Assembly (NCBI GenBank): GCA_017627115.1
Contig: JAGAHK010000292.1
Location: 1-6,259, forward strand
Source: Bacillota bacterium
GTDB taxonomy: Bacteria; Bacillota; Clostridia; Lachnospirales; CAG-274
Length of the DNA: 6,259 bases
Direction: 5' to 3'
Shown piece after piece: positions 1 through 6,200 of this stretch. A program made the position numbers and the translations under genes. Numbering within the stretch: the first letter of the stretch is position 1; every line of letters begins with the position of its first letter. The notes beneath the pieces were generated by a model. The model worked only from the letters and a program-made list of their open reading frames with translations. It was not told the origin of the DNA and did no database searches.

Positions 1-35
1 AAACGACAAAAGTCTTTGGACTTTGGGCGTTTACT
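1..35. repeat. Hairpin cut by the window edge
   Basis: AAACG (1-5) pairs with CGTTT (28-32) and AAAGTC (9-14) pairs with GACTTT (19-24) around TTTG, with C7-G26 between two A-G mismatches. CGTTTACT at 28-35 equals the outer stem of the palindrome at 102-139, so the missing left arm probably begins with AGT just outside the window. Confidence 0.5.
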
Positions 36-40
36 TGCGC

Positions 41-83
41 CGACTGCGAGCCGCAAAGCGGCTTTATTCCTTGTACGCAGTCG
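41..83. repeat. Nested GC-rich stem-loop
   Basis: CGACTGCG (41-48) pairs perfectly with CGCAGTCG (76-83). Immediately inside, AGCCGC (49-54) pairs with GCGGCT (58-63) around an AAA loop. The left strands are continuous, giving 14 stacked base pairs with a one-sided 12-base bulge (64-75). It is the middle of three hairpins at this edge. Whether it acts as RNA or DNA is unknown. Confidence 0.6.
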
Positions 84-101
84 TGTGCATGCCCCGCAGG
101 G

Positions 102-139
102 TTATAGTAAAGGACATTTTTAAATGTCGTTTACTATAA
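102..139. repeat. Near-perfect 38-bp palindrome
   Basis: TTATAGTAAAGGACATTT (102-119) and AAATGTCGTTTACTATAA (122-139) are inverted repeats with a single mismatch and a TT loop. No T-run follows directly on either strand. It directly abuts the mfd terminator. It has the same design, long arms around a TT loop, as the palindrome at 6201-6240. Confidence 0.75.
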
Positions 140-141
140 TA

Positions 142-197
142 AAACACCGATCGGATACCAAAAACAGTTTTTACTTTTCGGGATCCGATCGGTGTTT
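142..197 (-). terminator. Intrinsic terminator after mfd, probably bidirectional
   Basis: AAACACCGATCGGAT (142-156) and ATCCGATCGGTGTTT (183-197) are perfect 15-bp inverted repeats. The 26-base loop holds a further A5/T5 mini-hairpin (160-172). The minus-strand transcript leaves the stem into TTTTATTAT, which ends mfd transcription. On the plus strand the tail is better, seven T at 199-205 running into the mfd stop codon, so transcripts arriving from the left would also stop here. Confidence 0.88.
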
Positions 198-203
198 ATT
201 TTT

Positions 204-3200
204 TTATTGTTTAGCGGTCTGTTGTACGGCTATTTTTTCCGCAAGCGTTTTCAGCTCGTTCATTCTTTCCGCAACGGGCACTTTTGAAAGTGTCAGATAG
301 GGCGCAGCAGCACTGTTTGTAAACATCAGCCTGCCTTTATAACTCTTTATCAGTTCAATAAGCGGTTCGCCGTCAAGCTTTCGTTTATCCGCCTTAAATG
401 TTATAAGGAAGGTATCCGTTCCGCGCTGTGACACGCTCGAAACCCCTGCCGTATGCATCAGCGCCTTTATATATGCTATATCCAGCAGGTTTTCGGTCGC
501 CTTCGGGATATTTCCGTAACGATCCGTCAGTTCGTCCTGTACATCGTAATAATCGTCCTTGTTTTTTATCATAGCTATACGCTTGTATATTTCAAGCTTT
601 GCATCAAGGTTGGTGATATAGCTGTCGGGTATGAACGCATTTACGCTTATATCCATTATCGTCTCAAACTCTTCCTGTATCTCCTCGCCTTTAAGCTCGC
701 GTACAGCCTGATCGAGAAGTTTACAGTAAAGCTCATAACCTATGCTGTCCATATGTCCGTGCTGTTCGCCGCCCAAAAGATTGCCCGCGCCTCTTATTTC
801 AAGGTCACGCATGGCAATTTTAAAGCCCGAACCGAACTGTGTGAATTCCTTTATGGTCTGCAAACGCTTCTGACTGACTTCCTGAAGTACTTTATCGCGC
901 TTGTACATAAGGTAGGCAAAACTTGTTCTTGTGCTTCTGCCCACACGTCCGCGCAGCTGATAAAGCTGGCTCAAGCCCATTCTGTCGGCATCCTGTATAA
1001 TGATGGTGTTGACATTTGGTATATCGAGCCCCGTTTCGATTATAGTGGTGCAGACAAGCACATCTATGGTGCCGTCCATAAAATCAAGCATAACATTTTC
1101 AAGCTCACGCTCCGTCATCTGACCGTGTGCATAGGCGATATTCGCCTCGGGGATAAGTTTTTCAAGCTTTAAAGCGGTATCGGCTATATTGGTCACACGG
1201 TTATGCAGATAATAGACCTGACCGCCGCGTGCAAGCTCACGGTGTACCGCATCGCGCACAAGCTCGGGGTCGTATTCCATAACATAGGTCTGTATGGGTA
1301 TGCGGTCATTCGGCGCTTCGGTAAGCAGACTCATATCCCTTATACCCGAAAGGCTCATATGCAGGGTACGCGGTATGGGGGTAGCGGTAAGGGTAAGTAT
1401 ATTGGCATCACTGCGCAATTTTTTCAGCTTTTCCTTATGGCTCACACCGAAACGCTGTTCCTCGTCAACAATGACAAGGCCGAGGTTTTTAAAGGCAACA
1501 TCCTTGCTCAAAAGTCTGTGCGTACCTATAACTATATCCACCGCACCCGTTTCAAGGCCTTTTACGGTCTGTTTCTGCTCCTTTTGGGTACGGAAGCGGT
1601 TAAGCAGGTCTACCGTAACGGGATAGCCCGAAAAACGTGATGTAAAGGTCTGATAATGCTGGTTTGCAAGTATCGTGGTAGGCACAAGATATGCCACCTG
1701 TCTGCCCTCCTGCACGGTCTTGAAAGCCGCACGCAGCGCGACCTCCGTTTTGCCGAAGCCGACATCGCCGCAGATAAGTCTGTCCATGACCCTGCCCTGC
1801 TCCATATCCTTTTTTACATCTGCTATGGCATCAAGCTGATCCTGCGTTTCCTCATAGGGGAAAGCCTCCTCATACTCCCGCTGCCATACGGTATCGGGAC
1901 CGTAGATATAGCCCTTTGCCGCCTGTCTTTTTACATAGAGGTCAAGCAGGTCTTTGGCAAGTATGCTTGCCGCCTTTTTCGCCTTTGCCTTAGCCTTTGC
2001 CCATGACGAGCCGCCCATTTTGCTCAGTTTGGGTCCCTGTCCGTTTTCACTGCCGCCAATATACTTTTGCAGGTAATCAAGGCGGTTGGGCGTGATATAA
2101 AGATAACTCTCGTCCGCATAGCCTATCTTGATATAGTCCTTTGCGACATTTTCGACTATACGCTGTTCTATACCCATAAATACGCCTATACCGTAGTTTT
2201 CATGCACTACATAATCGCCTATTTTAAGGTCGTTGAAGTTTTCTATTATAGCCGTTTTGTCACTTTTTCTCCTGCGCCGCCTGCGTTTGACCTCGGGCTG
2301 TTCGTTAAGGCTTATAACGGCGAATTTATCGTTCACATACTCAAAACTCTGTGATAACGCACCCCTGCCGACATATACGACCCCTTTGCTGTATTCTTCC
2401 TTGTCGGTCAGCATTGATGCAACTATATCACGGTCGCGCAGCTCCGCAAGCAGACGTTCACAGCGTGCAAGACCGCCGCCGAGAAGCAGCACGGTATAGC
2501 CGTGACCCGCCATAAACGAAATATCCTCAAAAAGCGCCTGTGAATTATTAAGCACCGTCGGCGAGCTTTTAACATTGAAATCCAGCATAAGTTTCGGCTT
2601 AAAATCGTGTGTATTGCTCAAAAGCGCACTGAAAAGCACCGTCCTTTGGCGCAGGGCGCGCGAAAGTATATCCTCATAACCGTAAACGGTGTCCAGATGC
2701 TCTTTCATCATCTGTCCTGCCGCTATACGTGCCTCTATGCTCTGCGTGAACTCGCCGAGTATGTTTTCGCAGTGTTCCCGCACGCGGTTCGGCTCGTCAA
2801 AGATAACAACGGTGTTTTCGGGCATATAATCAAGCAGCTGCGCCGTCTCGTCATAGAACCAGTTTATATATTTTTCAACACCCGAAAAATACTTCTCGTT
2901 TTCAAGACGCTCTATGACCTCTTCAAGCGTTTCCTGCAATTTTGTGTTTCTTGTGGCTTTGAGCGATCTTTTCAGACCGTCCACCGCCTTGTTTATGCGG
3001 TCATCCTCATAGATAAGCTCGGAAATGGGGTATAAGGTGACCTGTGTCACATTCTCCACCGAACGCTGCGAAAGGCTGTCCATAATACGTATGGAATCTA
3101 TCTCGTCGCCCCACAGTTCAATACGCACCGCATTATCGGCTATTGACGAAAACACATCCACAATGCCGCCCCTTACCGCAAACTGTCCGGGACCCTCAAC

Positions 3201-3686
3201 ACTGTCGCAGCGTTCATAGCCCATCAGTACAAGACGTTTTGCAAAATCGTCCGTTTTAAGCTCGCCGCCCGTTCTTAAAGTGAGGATAAAACTCTCGAAT
3301 ACCCTGCGCGGCACAAGGCGGTCAAGCAGCGCTTCGACCGTTGTCACGACCGTCAGTTCCTCGCCCGACATAAGGCGCGAAAGTATCTCGAAACGTGTTT
3401 TTATTATCTCGCGGCTTTTTATATCCGCACTGTAAAAGATTATATCTTTCGGCGGATAAAGCACGGCGGAAGTCTTGTCAAAATAACTTATATCGGAATA
3501 AAGCTGCTGCGCTTTCAGCGGTGACGAAGCTATAATAAGCTTTGTTTTGCCCAGAAGAGTTGCTATATGTGCTTTCTGACCCTCCGCCATACCCGAAGCA
3601 AGCACGGGCGAAGTATGGTCCGTGACCGCCTTTTTAAGCTGTTTTATCTCAGGGTTGTTTTCAAGACATTTCGTTATTATCTCCAT
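204..3686 (-). CDS. mfd: Transcription-repair coupling factor Mfd (ATP-dependent DNA translocase)
   Basis: Mfd recognises RNA polymerase stalled at template-strand lesions, pushes it off with its ATP-driven motor and recruits UvrA for nucleotide excision repair; it is cytoplasmic. At 1160 residues it is full length for the family. The order is a UvrB-like N-terminal module (about 1-350, with EGPGQFAVRGGIVDVFS at 164-180), a linker with a KRRRRRRK run at 467-474, the CarD-like RNA polymerase-interacting domain (about 484-560, from LKIGDYVVHENYGIG), the RecG-like motor (about 590-940) and the C-terminal TRCF domain (about 1005-1110). Motor motifs seen are Walker A GDVGFGKT (640-647), DEEQ (741-744), TATP (767-770), ETGLDIP (884-890) and QLRGRVGR (910-917). 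The TRG-type segment after the motor contains RDLEIRGAGNLLGGEQHGH (960-978). The start is ATG at 3686 behind GAGGTG, inside the 3' end of pth, so translation is probably coupled. No motif is damaged. Identification is secure. Confidence 0.98.
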   Translation of the reverse strand: MEIITKCLENNPEIKQLKKAVTDHTSPVLASGMAEGQKAHIATLLGKTKLIIASSPLKAQQLYSDISYFDKTSAVLYPPKDIIFYSADIKSREIIKTRFEILSRLMSGEELTVVTTVEALLDRLVPRRVFESFILTLRTGGELKTDDFAKRLVLMGYERCDSVEGPGQFAVRGGIVDVFSSIADNAVRIELWGDEIDSIRIMDSLSQRSVENVTQVTLYPISELIYEDDRINKAVDGLKRSLKATRNTKLQETLEEVIERLENEKYFSGVEKYINWFYDETAQLLDYMPENTVVIFDEPNRVREHCENILGEFTQSIEARIAAGQMMKEHLDTVYGYEDILSRALRQRTVLFSALLSNTHDFKPKLMLDFNVKSSPTVLNNSQALFEDISFMAGHGYTVLLLGGGLARCERLLAELRDRDIVASMLTDKEEYSKGVVYVGRGALSQSFEYVNDKFAVISLNEQPEVKRRRRRRKSDKTAIIENFNDLKIGDYVVHENYGIGVFMGIEQRIVENVAKDYIKIGYADESYLYITPNRLDYLQKYIGGSENGQGPKLSKMGGSSWAKAKAKAKKAASILAKDLLDLYVKRQAAKGYIYGPDTVWQREYEEAFPYEETQDQLDAIADVKKDMEQGRVMDRLICGDVGFGKTEVALRAAFKTVQEGRQVAYLVPTTILANQHYQTFTSRFSGYPVTVDLLNRFRTQKEQKQTVKGLETGAVDIVIGTHRLLSKDVAFKNLGLVIVDEEQRFGVSHKEKLKKLRSDANILTLTATPIPRTLHMSLSGIRDMSLLTEAPNDRIPIQTYVMEYDPELVRDAVHRELARGGQVYYLHNRVTNIADTALKLEKLIPEANIAYAHGQMTERELENVMLDFMDGTIDVLVCTTIIETGLDIPNVNTIIIQDADRMGLSQLYQLRGRVGRSTRTSFAYLMYKRDKVLQEVSQKRLQTIKEFTQFGSGFKIAMRDLEIRGAGNLLGGEQHGHMDSIGYELYCKLLDQAVRELKGEEIQEEFETIMDISVNAFIPDSYITNLDAKLEIYKRIAMIKNKDDYYDVQDELTDRYGNIPKATENLLDIAYIKALMHTAGVSSVSQRGTDTFLITFKADKRKLDGEPLIELIKSYKGRLMFTNSAAAPYLTLSKVPVAERMNELKTLAEKIAVQQTAKQ

Positions 3687-4296
3687 TTTTCACCTCGTTG
3701 TCGGCATTCCCGCTCTTTTTCTCCTTTGAGCCTTTTTTGTTGTATTTGTTCATTGCCCCGCGCGTATCGCCCGTTTTAATTATGCTTACAATAGCATCGC
3801 CCGCATCGGTAATGCCTTTTATTATGTCGTCATTCTCATCCTCGCGGAACTTGCTCAAAACATAGTCGGCAAGGTCCCAATCTTTCGGTTTTTCGCCGAT
3901 ACCCACACGCACACGGGTAAAATTGTCATAACCAAGCTGATAAAGTATGCTCCTTAAACCTTTCTGTCCGCCGTCGCTGCCTTTTTCGCGTATGCGTATA
4001 TGCGACAAGGGCAGGTTTATATCGTCACAGGTCACGATGATGTCCTCAGGCTCGAGCTTATAGAAAGAGACTATCTCTCTTACACTTTCACCGCTTAAAT
4101 TCATATAAGTGACAGGCTGTACAAGAAGTACCTTTTCAAAACCTATGCGTCCTTCGCCTATGACCGCCTTGAATTTCTGCCTGTTCATATCTATATTATA
4201 GTCGTAGGCAAGCTTGTTTATCACCTCATAGCCTACATTATGCCGTGTCCATTTATATTGTCTGCCCGGATTGCCAAGCCCGATTATTGCATACAT
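3661..4296 (-). CDS. pth: Peptidyl-tRNA hydrolase (Pth)
   Basis: Pth cleaves the ester bond of peptidyl-tRNAs released early from ribosomes and so recycles tRNA; it is an essential, monomeric cytoplasmic enzyme. The sequence opens MYAIIGLGNPGRQYKWTRHN, giving the conserved Asn9 and catalytic His19 (E. coli 10 and 20). Asn66 in TYMNLSGESV and Asp91 in CDDINLP match E. coli Asn68 and Asp93. The usual GGHNG motif reads GGQKG (109-113), so Lys112 stands where E. coli has Asn114. The start at 4296 is chosen because AAAGGAG lies 7 bases upstream and the protein begins at the normal family N terminus. A GTG at 4341 would add 15 unrelated residues and falls inside a hairpin. The product is 211 residues against about 190 usual. 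The excess is a charged, Lys/Asn/Glu/Asp-rich tail after NKYN (187-211) whose last codons overlap the mfd start by 26 bp. Confidence 0.96.
   Translation of the reverse strand: MYAIIGLGNPGRQYKWTRHNVGYEVINKLAYDYNIDMNRQKFKAVIGEGRIGFEKVLLVQPVTYMNLSGESVREIVSFYKLEPEDIIVTCDDINLPLSHIRIREKGSDGGQKGLRSILYQLGYDNFTRVRVGIGEKPKDWDLADYVLSKFREDENDDIIKGITDAGDAIVSIIKTGDTRGAMNKYNKKGSKEKKSGNADNEVKNGDNNEMS
3691..3696 (-). promoter_or_regulatory. Ribosome binding site of mfd, inside pth
   Basis: On the minus strand GAGGTG lies 4 bases before the mfd ATG. It matches the 3' part of the full Shine-Dalgarno consensus, so the short spacing is acceptable. It lies entirely within the last codons of pth, so ribosomes finishing pth would keep it exposed. 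It supports 3686 as the mfd start. Confidence 0.75.
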
Positions 4297-4303
4297 AAAA
4301 TTG

Positions 4304-4310
4304 CTCCTTT
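4304..4310 (-). promoter_or_regulatory. Ribosome binding site of pth (decides the start)
   Basis: AAAGGAG on the minus strand ends 7 bases before the ATG at 4296. It is the only good Shine-Dalgarno near the pth N terminus and rules in 4296 over the in-frame GTG at 4341. Confidence 0.85.
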
Positions 4311-4317
4311 CCACCGC

Positions 4318-4353
4318 AAAAAGGGGCTGATGTTTGCACACCCGCCCTTTTTT
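4318..4353 (-). terminator. Terminator-like hairpin between the pectate lyase gene and pth
   Basis: Read on the minus strand, arms AAAAAAGGGC (4353-4344) and GCCCCTTTTT (4327-4318) pair through GGGC/GCCC and an A/T run with one bulged C. They enclose a 16-base loop and end in five T. It begins 14 bases after the pectate lyase stop codon. The GC part is only 4 bp, so termination is probably incomplete. The shape is symmetric, but the only gene ending here is on the minus strand. Only 21 bases lie between the hairpin and the pth start, too few for a separate promoter. Confidence 0.55.
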
Positions 4354-4367
4354 GTCCTTATTTGTTT

Positions 4368-6041
4368 TTATTTATCCTTTGGAAATACATCGCAAAGATG
4401 TTCACCGGGTATCATATCGTTATATACATAATCGTATATCATCTCGCGGTAATCGTATACCTTTTTCACAAGCTCGTCCCTGTTGTCGGGCACCGTTATC
4501 GTCATACCCTCGCTGGGCTGATCGGGATAACCACCGAGCGCATAGTGCGGATCGACCTCGGGAGGCATACAGTTGTCAAACGACCATACAACACCGTTGA
4601 TGGAATCCGCCGTCATTCTTGACATCTGAACATTCTCGACATTGTTGAAAGCAAGTATATTCTTCATATCATAGTGTATAAGCTTGGGTCCGCTCTGCGA
4701 AGTTTCGTCATTGTCGCCGCAGTTCTGGTCAAAGCCCTTTGCTCTGTACTGCACAGGCTTGCCCGAATTGCCGTAATGGTCGAATGCGATACAGTTTTCG
4801 ATATATCTGTACTCGGTATTATAGGAATAAGCCGAACCGAACTTAAAGCCGTTCGGGTTGCCGCCCCAATTTTTATACAGGCTGCTGTAGTTGTTTGTTG
4901 TACCGAGCATTTCCATTGTTACCTTTGGCCATTCGGTTATTTCGCGTGCGTTATACTTCGCCTCGAAATCGGGATCCTGTTCAAGGATAGCCTGAACATA
5001 AAGCAGGTTTTTATCCAGAGGATAATGGTTTTCGTAGTCATACTCGCCCGTAAAGGTCTCCGCATTGCCGTTATGCCATGCAAGACATTCGATATAGGTT
5101 ATATCGGGAATAGCCGAATCACCCGATTTAAGATAGCTGTCCCAGCCGTCATCCGAGTTTTCCCATGCGCGGCAGTTATAGAAATAGTTGCCCTTGCCTG
5201 CGCCGAGCTTGACCGAATAACCGTCTGCATCCGCACCGCTCTTCTGTACTATATCGCCGTTGCGGTAGCTGTCGCAGTTGATAAACTTGTTGTCGTGTCC
5301 GCCGTTTGTTACGGAGATACCGCTGTTGTTGTTATAGCGGAAAACGCAGTTCGTGAAAGTACACTCGCCGCCCGTAGCCGCGTTTATACGTATACCGCAG
5401 TCACCTGCATTCTGTACTATTATATTTGTAAAGTTGTAGCCCGTGCCCGTGATGACCATACCCGTGCCGCCCGAGCCGCTTGCTGTACGGCTGTCGCGAA
5501 GCTTTGCAAAGTCAAGGCAGGCACCCGTGCCGTCCTCGTTTACAAGACCGATGACCTCTGCACCCGTGCCCTTGAGTTTAAGCTGCTCACTGCATTCAAG
5601 AGTGCCTTTTACATATATCTTGCCGCCCTTTGCGATCTCGTCTTTGAATTGTGAGAATGTCGTAACGACAACGCCGTCCGAAGTATCCACAACGGGTACT
5701 TCCACATCGGGCTTTTCATACTTCTTCATTTCGGGCTCACCGCTGTTATAAGGTGAGTTATCCTTGAATTCAAAAGTCGAGAGCAGAGCTTTTTGCAGGA
5801 TATTCGCCGCATCATCCGCATCAACACCCTCAATGCCGTTTACATCCGCTGCCCATTTCTGCACCGCATCAAGACCGAACTTGTCGCCCACAAGCGTATA
5901 TTGCAAAGCATAAGCCGAGTCCTCGGCATCAACGATACCGTTTGAAGTAACATCGCCTTTTGTCGGCTCAGCCGCAAGGCACAAGCTTGCACTCACAGCC
6001 GCAAGCGCAGCCCCGAGAGCCAAAGCAAAAAATCTTTTCAT
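4368..6041 (-). CDS. Secreted PL9-family pectate lyase with N-terminal dockerin
   Basis: This exported lyase is predicted to cleave pectate (homogalacturonan) by calcium-dependent beta-elimination. The 557-residue product opens with a signal peptide (MKRFFALALG then Ala/Leu-rich, cleavage near residues 23-25). A dockerin follows (about 28-88) with two calcium loops, at 30-41 (Asp30, Asn34, Asp38, Asp41) and 66-77 (Asp66, Asn68, Asp74, Asp77). After a linker (about 94-122) comes a right-handed beta-helix with repeated Asn-Cys coil turns (NCVFRYNNNSG, NCDSYRN, NCRAWENSDDG). PL9 hallmarks are ADGY with Asp273, SDDGWD with Asp297, Asp298 and Asp301 (calcium), NGFKFG with Lys400 (catalytic base) and KGFDQN. 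Spacing of the four Asp matches Dickeya Pel9A Asp209, 233, 234 and 237. About 63 extra residues lie between Asp301 and Lys400. PL9 also contains rhamnogalacturonan lyases, so exact substrate is open. The dockerin implies attachment to a cohesin on a scaffoldin or the cell surface. The start has GGAGGG 9 bases upstream. Confidence 0.92.
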   Translation of the reverse strand: MKRFFALALGAALAAVSASLCLAAEPTKGDVTSNGIVDAEDSAYALQYTLVGDKFGLDAVQKWAADVNGIEGVDADDAANILQKALLSTFEFKDNSPYNSGEPEMKKYEKPDVEVPVVDTSDGVVVTTFSQFKDEIAKGGKIYVKGTLECSEQLKLKGTGAEVIGLVNEDGTGACLDFAKLRDSRTASGSGGTGMVITGTGYNFTNIIVQNAGDCGIRINAATGGECTFTNCVFRYNNNSGISVTNGGHDNKFINCDSYRNGDIVQKSGADADGYSVKLGAGKGNYFYNCRAWENSDDGWDSYLKSGDSAIPDITYIECLAWHNGNAETFTGEYDYENHYPLDKNLLYVQAILEQDPDFEAKYNAREITEWPKVTMEMLGTTNNYSSLYKNWGGNPNGFKFGSAYSYNTEYRYIENCIAFDHYGNSGKPVQYRAKGFDQNCGDNDETSQSGPKLIHYDMKNILAFNNVENVQMSRMTADSINGVVWSFDNCMPPEVDPHYALGGYPDQPSEGMTITVPDNRDELVKKVYDYREMIYDYVYNDMIPGEHLCDVFPKDK

Positions 6042-6050
6042 TTAATTCAT

Positions 6051-6056
6051 CCCTCC
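6051..6056 (-). promoter_or_regulatory. Ribosome binding site of the pectate lyase gene
   Basis: GGAGGG on the minus strand lies 9 bases upstream of the ATG at 6041. It agrees with the signal-peptide start MKRFF. Confidence 0.85.
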
Positions 6057-6065
6057 GTAAGTTGC

Positions 6066-6123
6066 GGGAAAACGCCTGTTCAATGATACCAAAAATATTT
6101 TTTTGATCTGCCGGGCATTTCCC
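6066..6123 (-). promoter_or_regulatory. Predicted leader hairpin in the pectate lyase 5' UTR
   Basis: In the minus-strand leader GGGAAATGCC (6123-6114) pairs with GGCGTTTTCCC (6076-6066), giving 10 bp with one G-U pair and one bulged T. The roughly 37-base loop can form a smaller A/T hairpin (CAAAAA with TTTTTG). It ends 9 bases before the ribosome binding site and no T-run follows, so it is not a terminator. Roles in mRNA stability or translation control are inference. Confidence 0.45.
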
Positions 6124-6144
6124 AAAATAAAAAAATACTCTTTA

Positions 6145-6173
6145 ATTATAACGCACCTAAAACCTATTGTCAA
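6145..6173 (-). promoter_or_regulatory. Consensus sigma-A promoter of the pectate lyase gene
   Basis: On the minus strand TTGACA (6173-6168) and TATAAT (6150-6145) are separated by exactly 17 bases. Both hexamers match the housekeeping consensus fully. Transcription should start near 6138, giving a leader of about 97 bases. No other gene start lies downstream before the pectate lyase ATG. Confidence 0.9.
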
Positions 6174-6192
6174 ACTATAAATATTTTATAGT
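6174..6192 (-). promoter_or_regulatory. AT-rich palindrome abutting the -35 box (UP element or operator candidate)
   Basis: On the plus strand ACTATAAA (6174-6181) and TTTATAGT (6185-6192) form an 8-bp inverted repeat around TAT. It ends next to the -35 hexamer and lies where RNA polymerase alpha subunits contact UP elements. A dimeric regulator site is the alternative. No known operator is recognised. Confidence 0.5.
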
Positions 6193-6200
6193 AAGCGAAT

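Noticed and set aside
1..203. CRISPR array or tRNA at the left edge
   Set aside because: There are repeats but no regular repeat-spacer unit, and no cloverleaf or CCA-type end. The structure is three separate hairpins plus a terminator.
453..1172. Open frame on the plus strand opposite mfd
   Set aside because: It is a shadow of the mfd motor and C-terminal coding region with no domain of its own.
4297..4341. Longer pth form starting at GTG 4341
   Set aside because: The 15 added residues do not resemble any Pth N terminus, no ribosome binding site precedes the GTG, and it lies inside the terminator-like hairpin. AAAGGAG fits the ATG at 4296.
4358..4388. Weak promoter TTTGCG-16-TAAATA before pth
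   Set aside because: Both hexamers are poor, the spacing is short, it overlaps the lyase stop codon, and its transcript would start before the terminator-like hairpin.
4674..5654. Long open frame on the plus strand opposite the pectate lyase
   Set aside because: It is antisense to a gene with clear PL9 motifs, has a Val/Ala/Cys-biased composition expected from mirrored codons, and shows no recognisable domain.
5967..5981. Possible lipoprotein lipobox around Cys21 of the lyase
   Set aside because: The residue before Cys21 is Leu20, where a lipobox needs Gly, Ala or Ser. An ordinary signal peptidase I site near residues 23-25 fits better.
6067..6083. Possible CcpA cre site in the lyase leader
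   Set aside because: TTGAACAGGCGTTTTCC resembles cre only if bases are inserted between half-sites; the central CG spacing is wrong.
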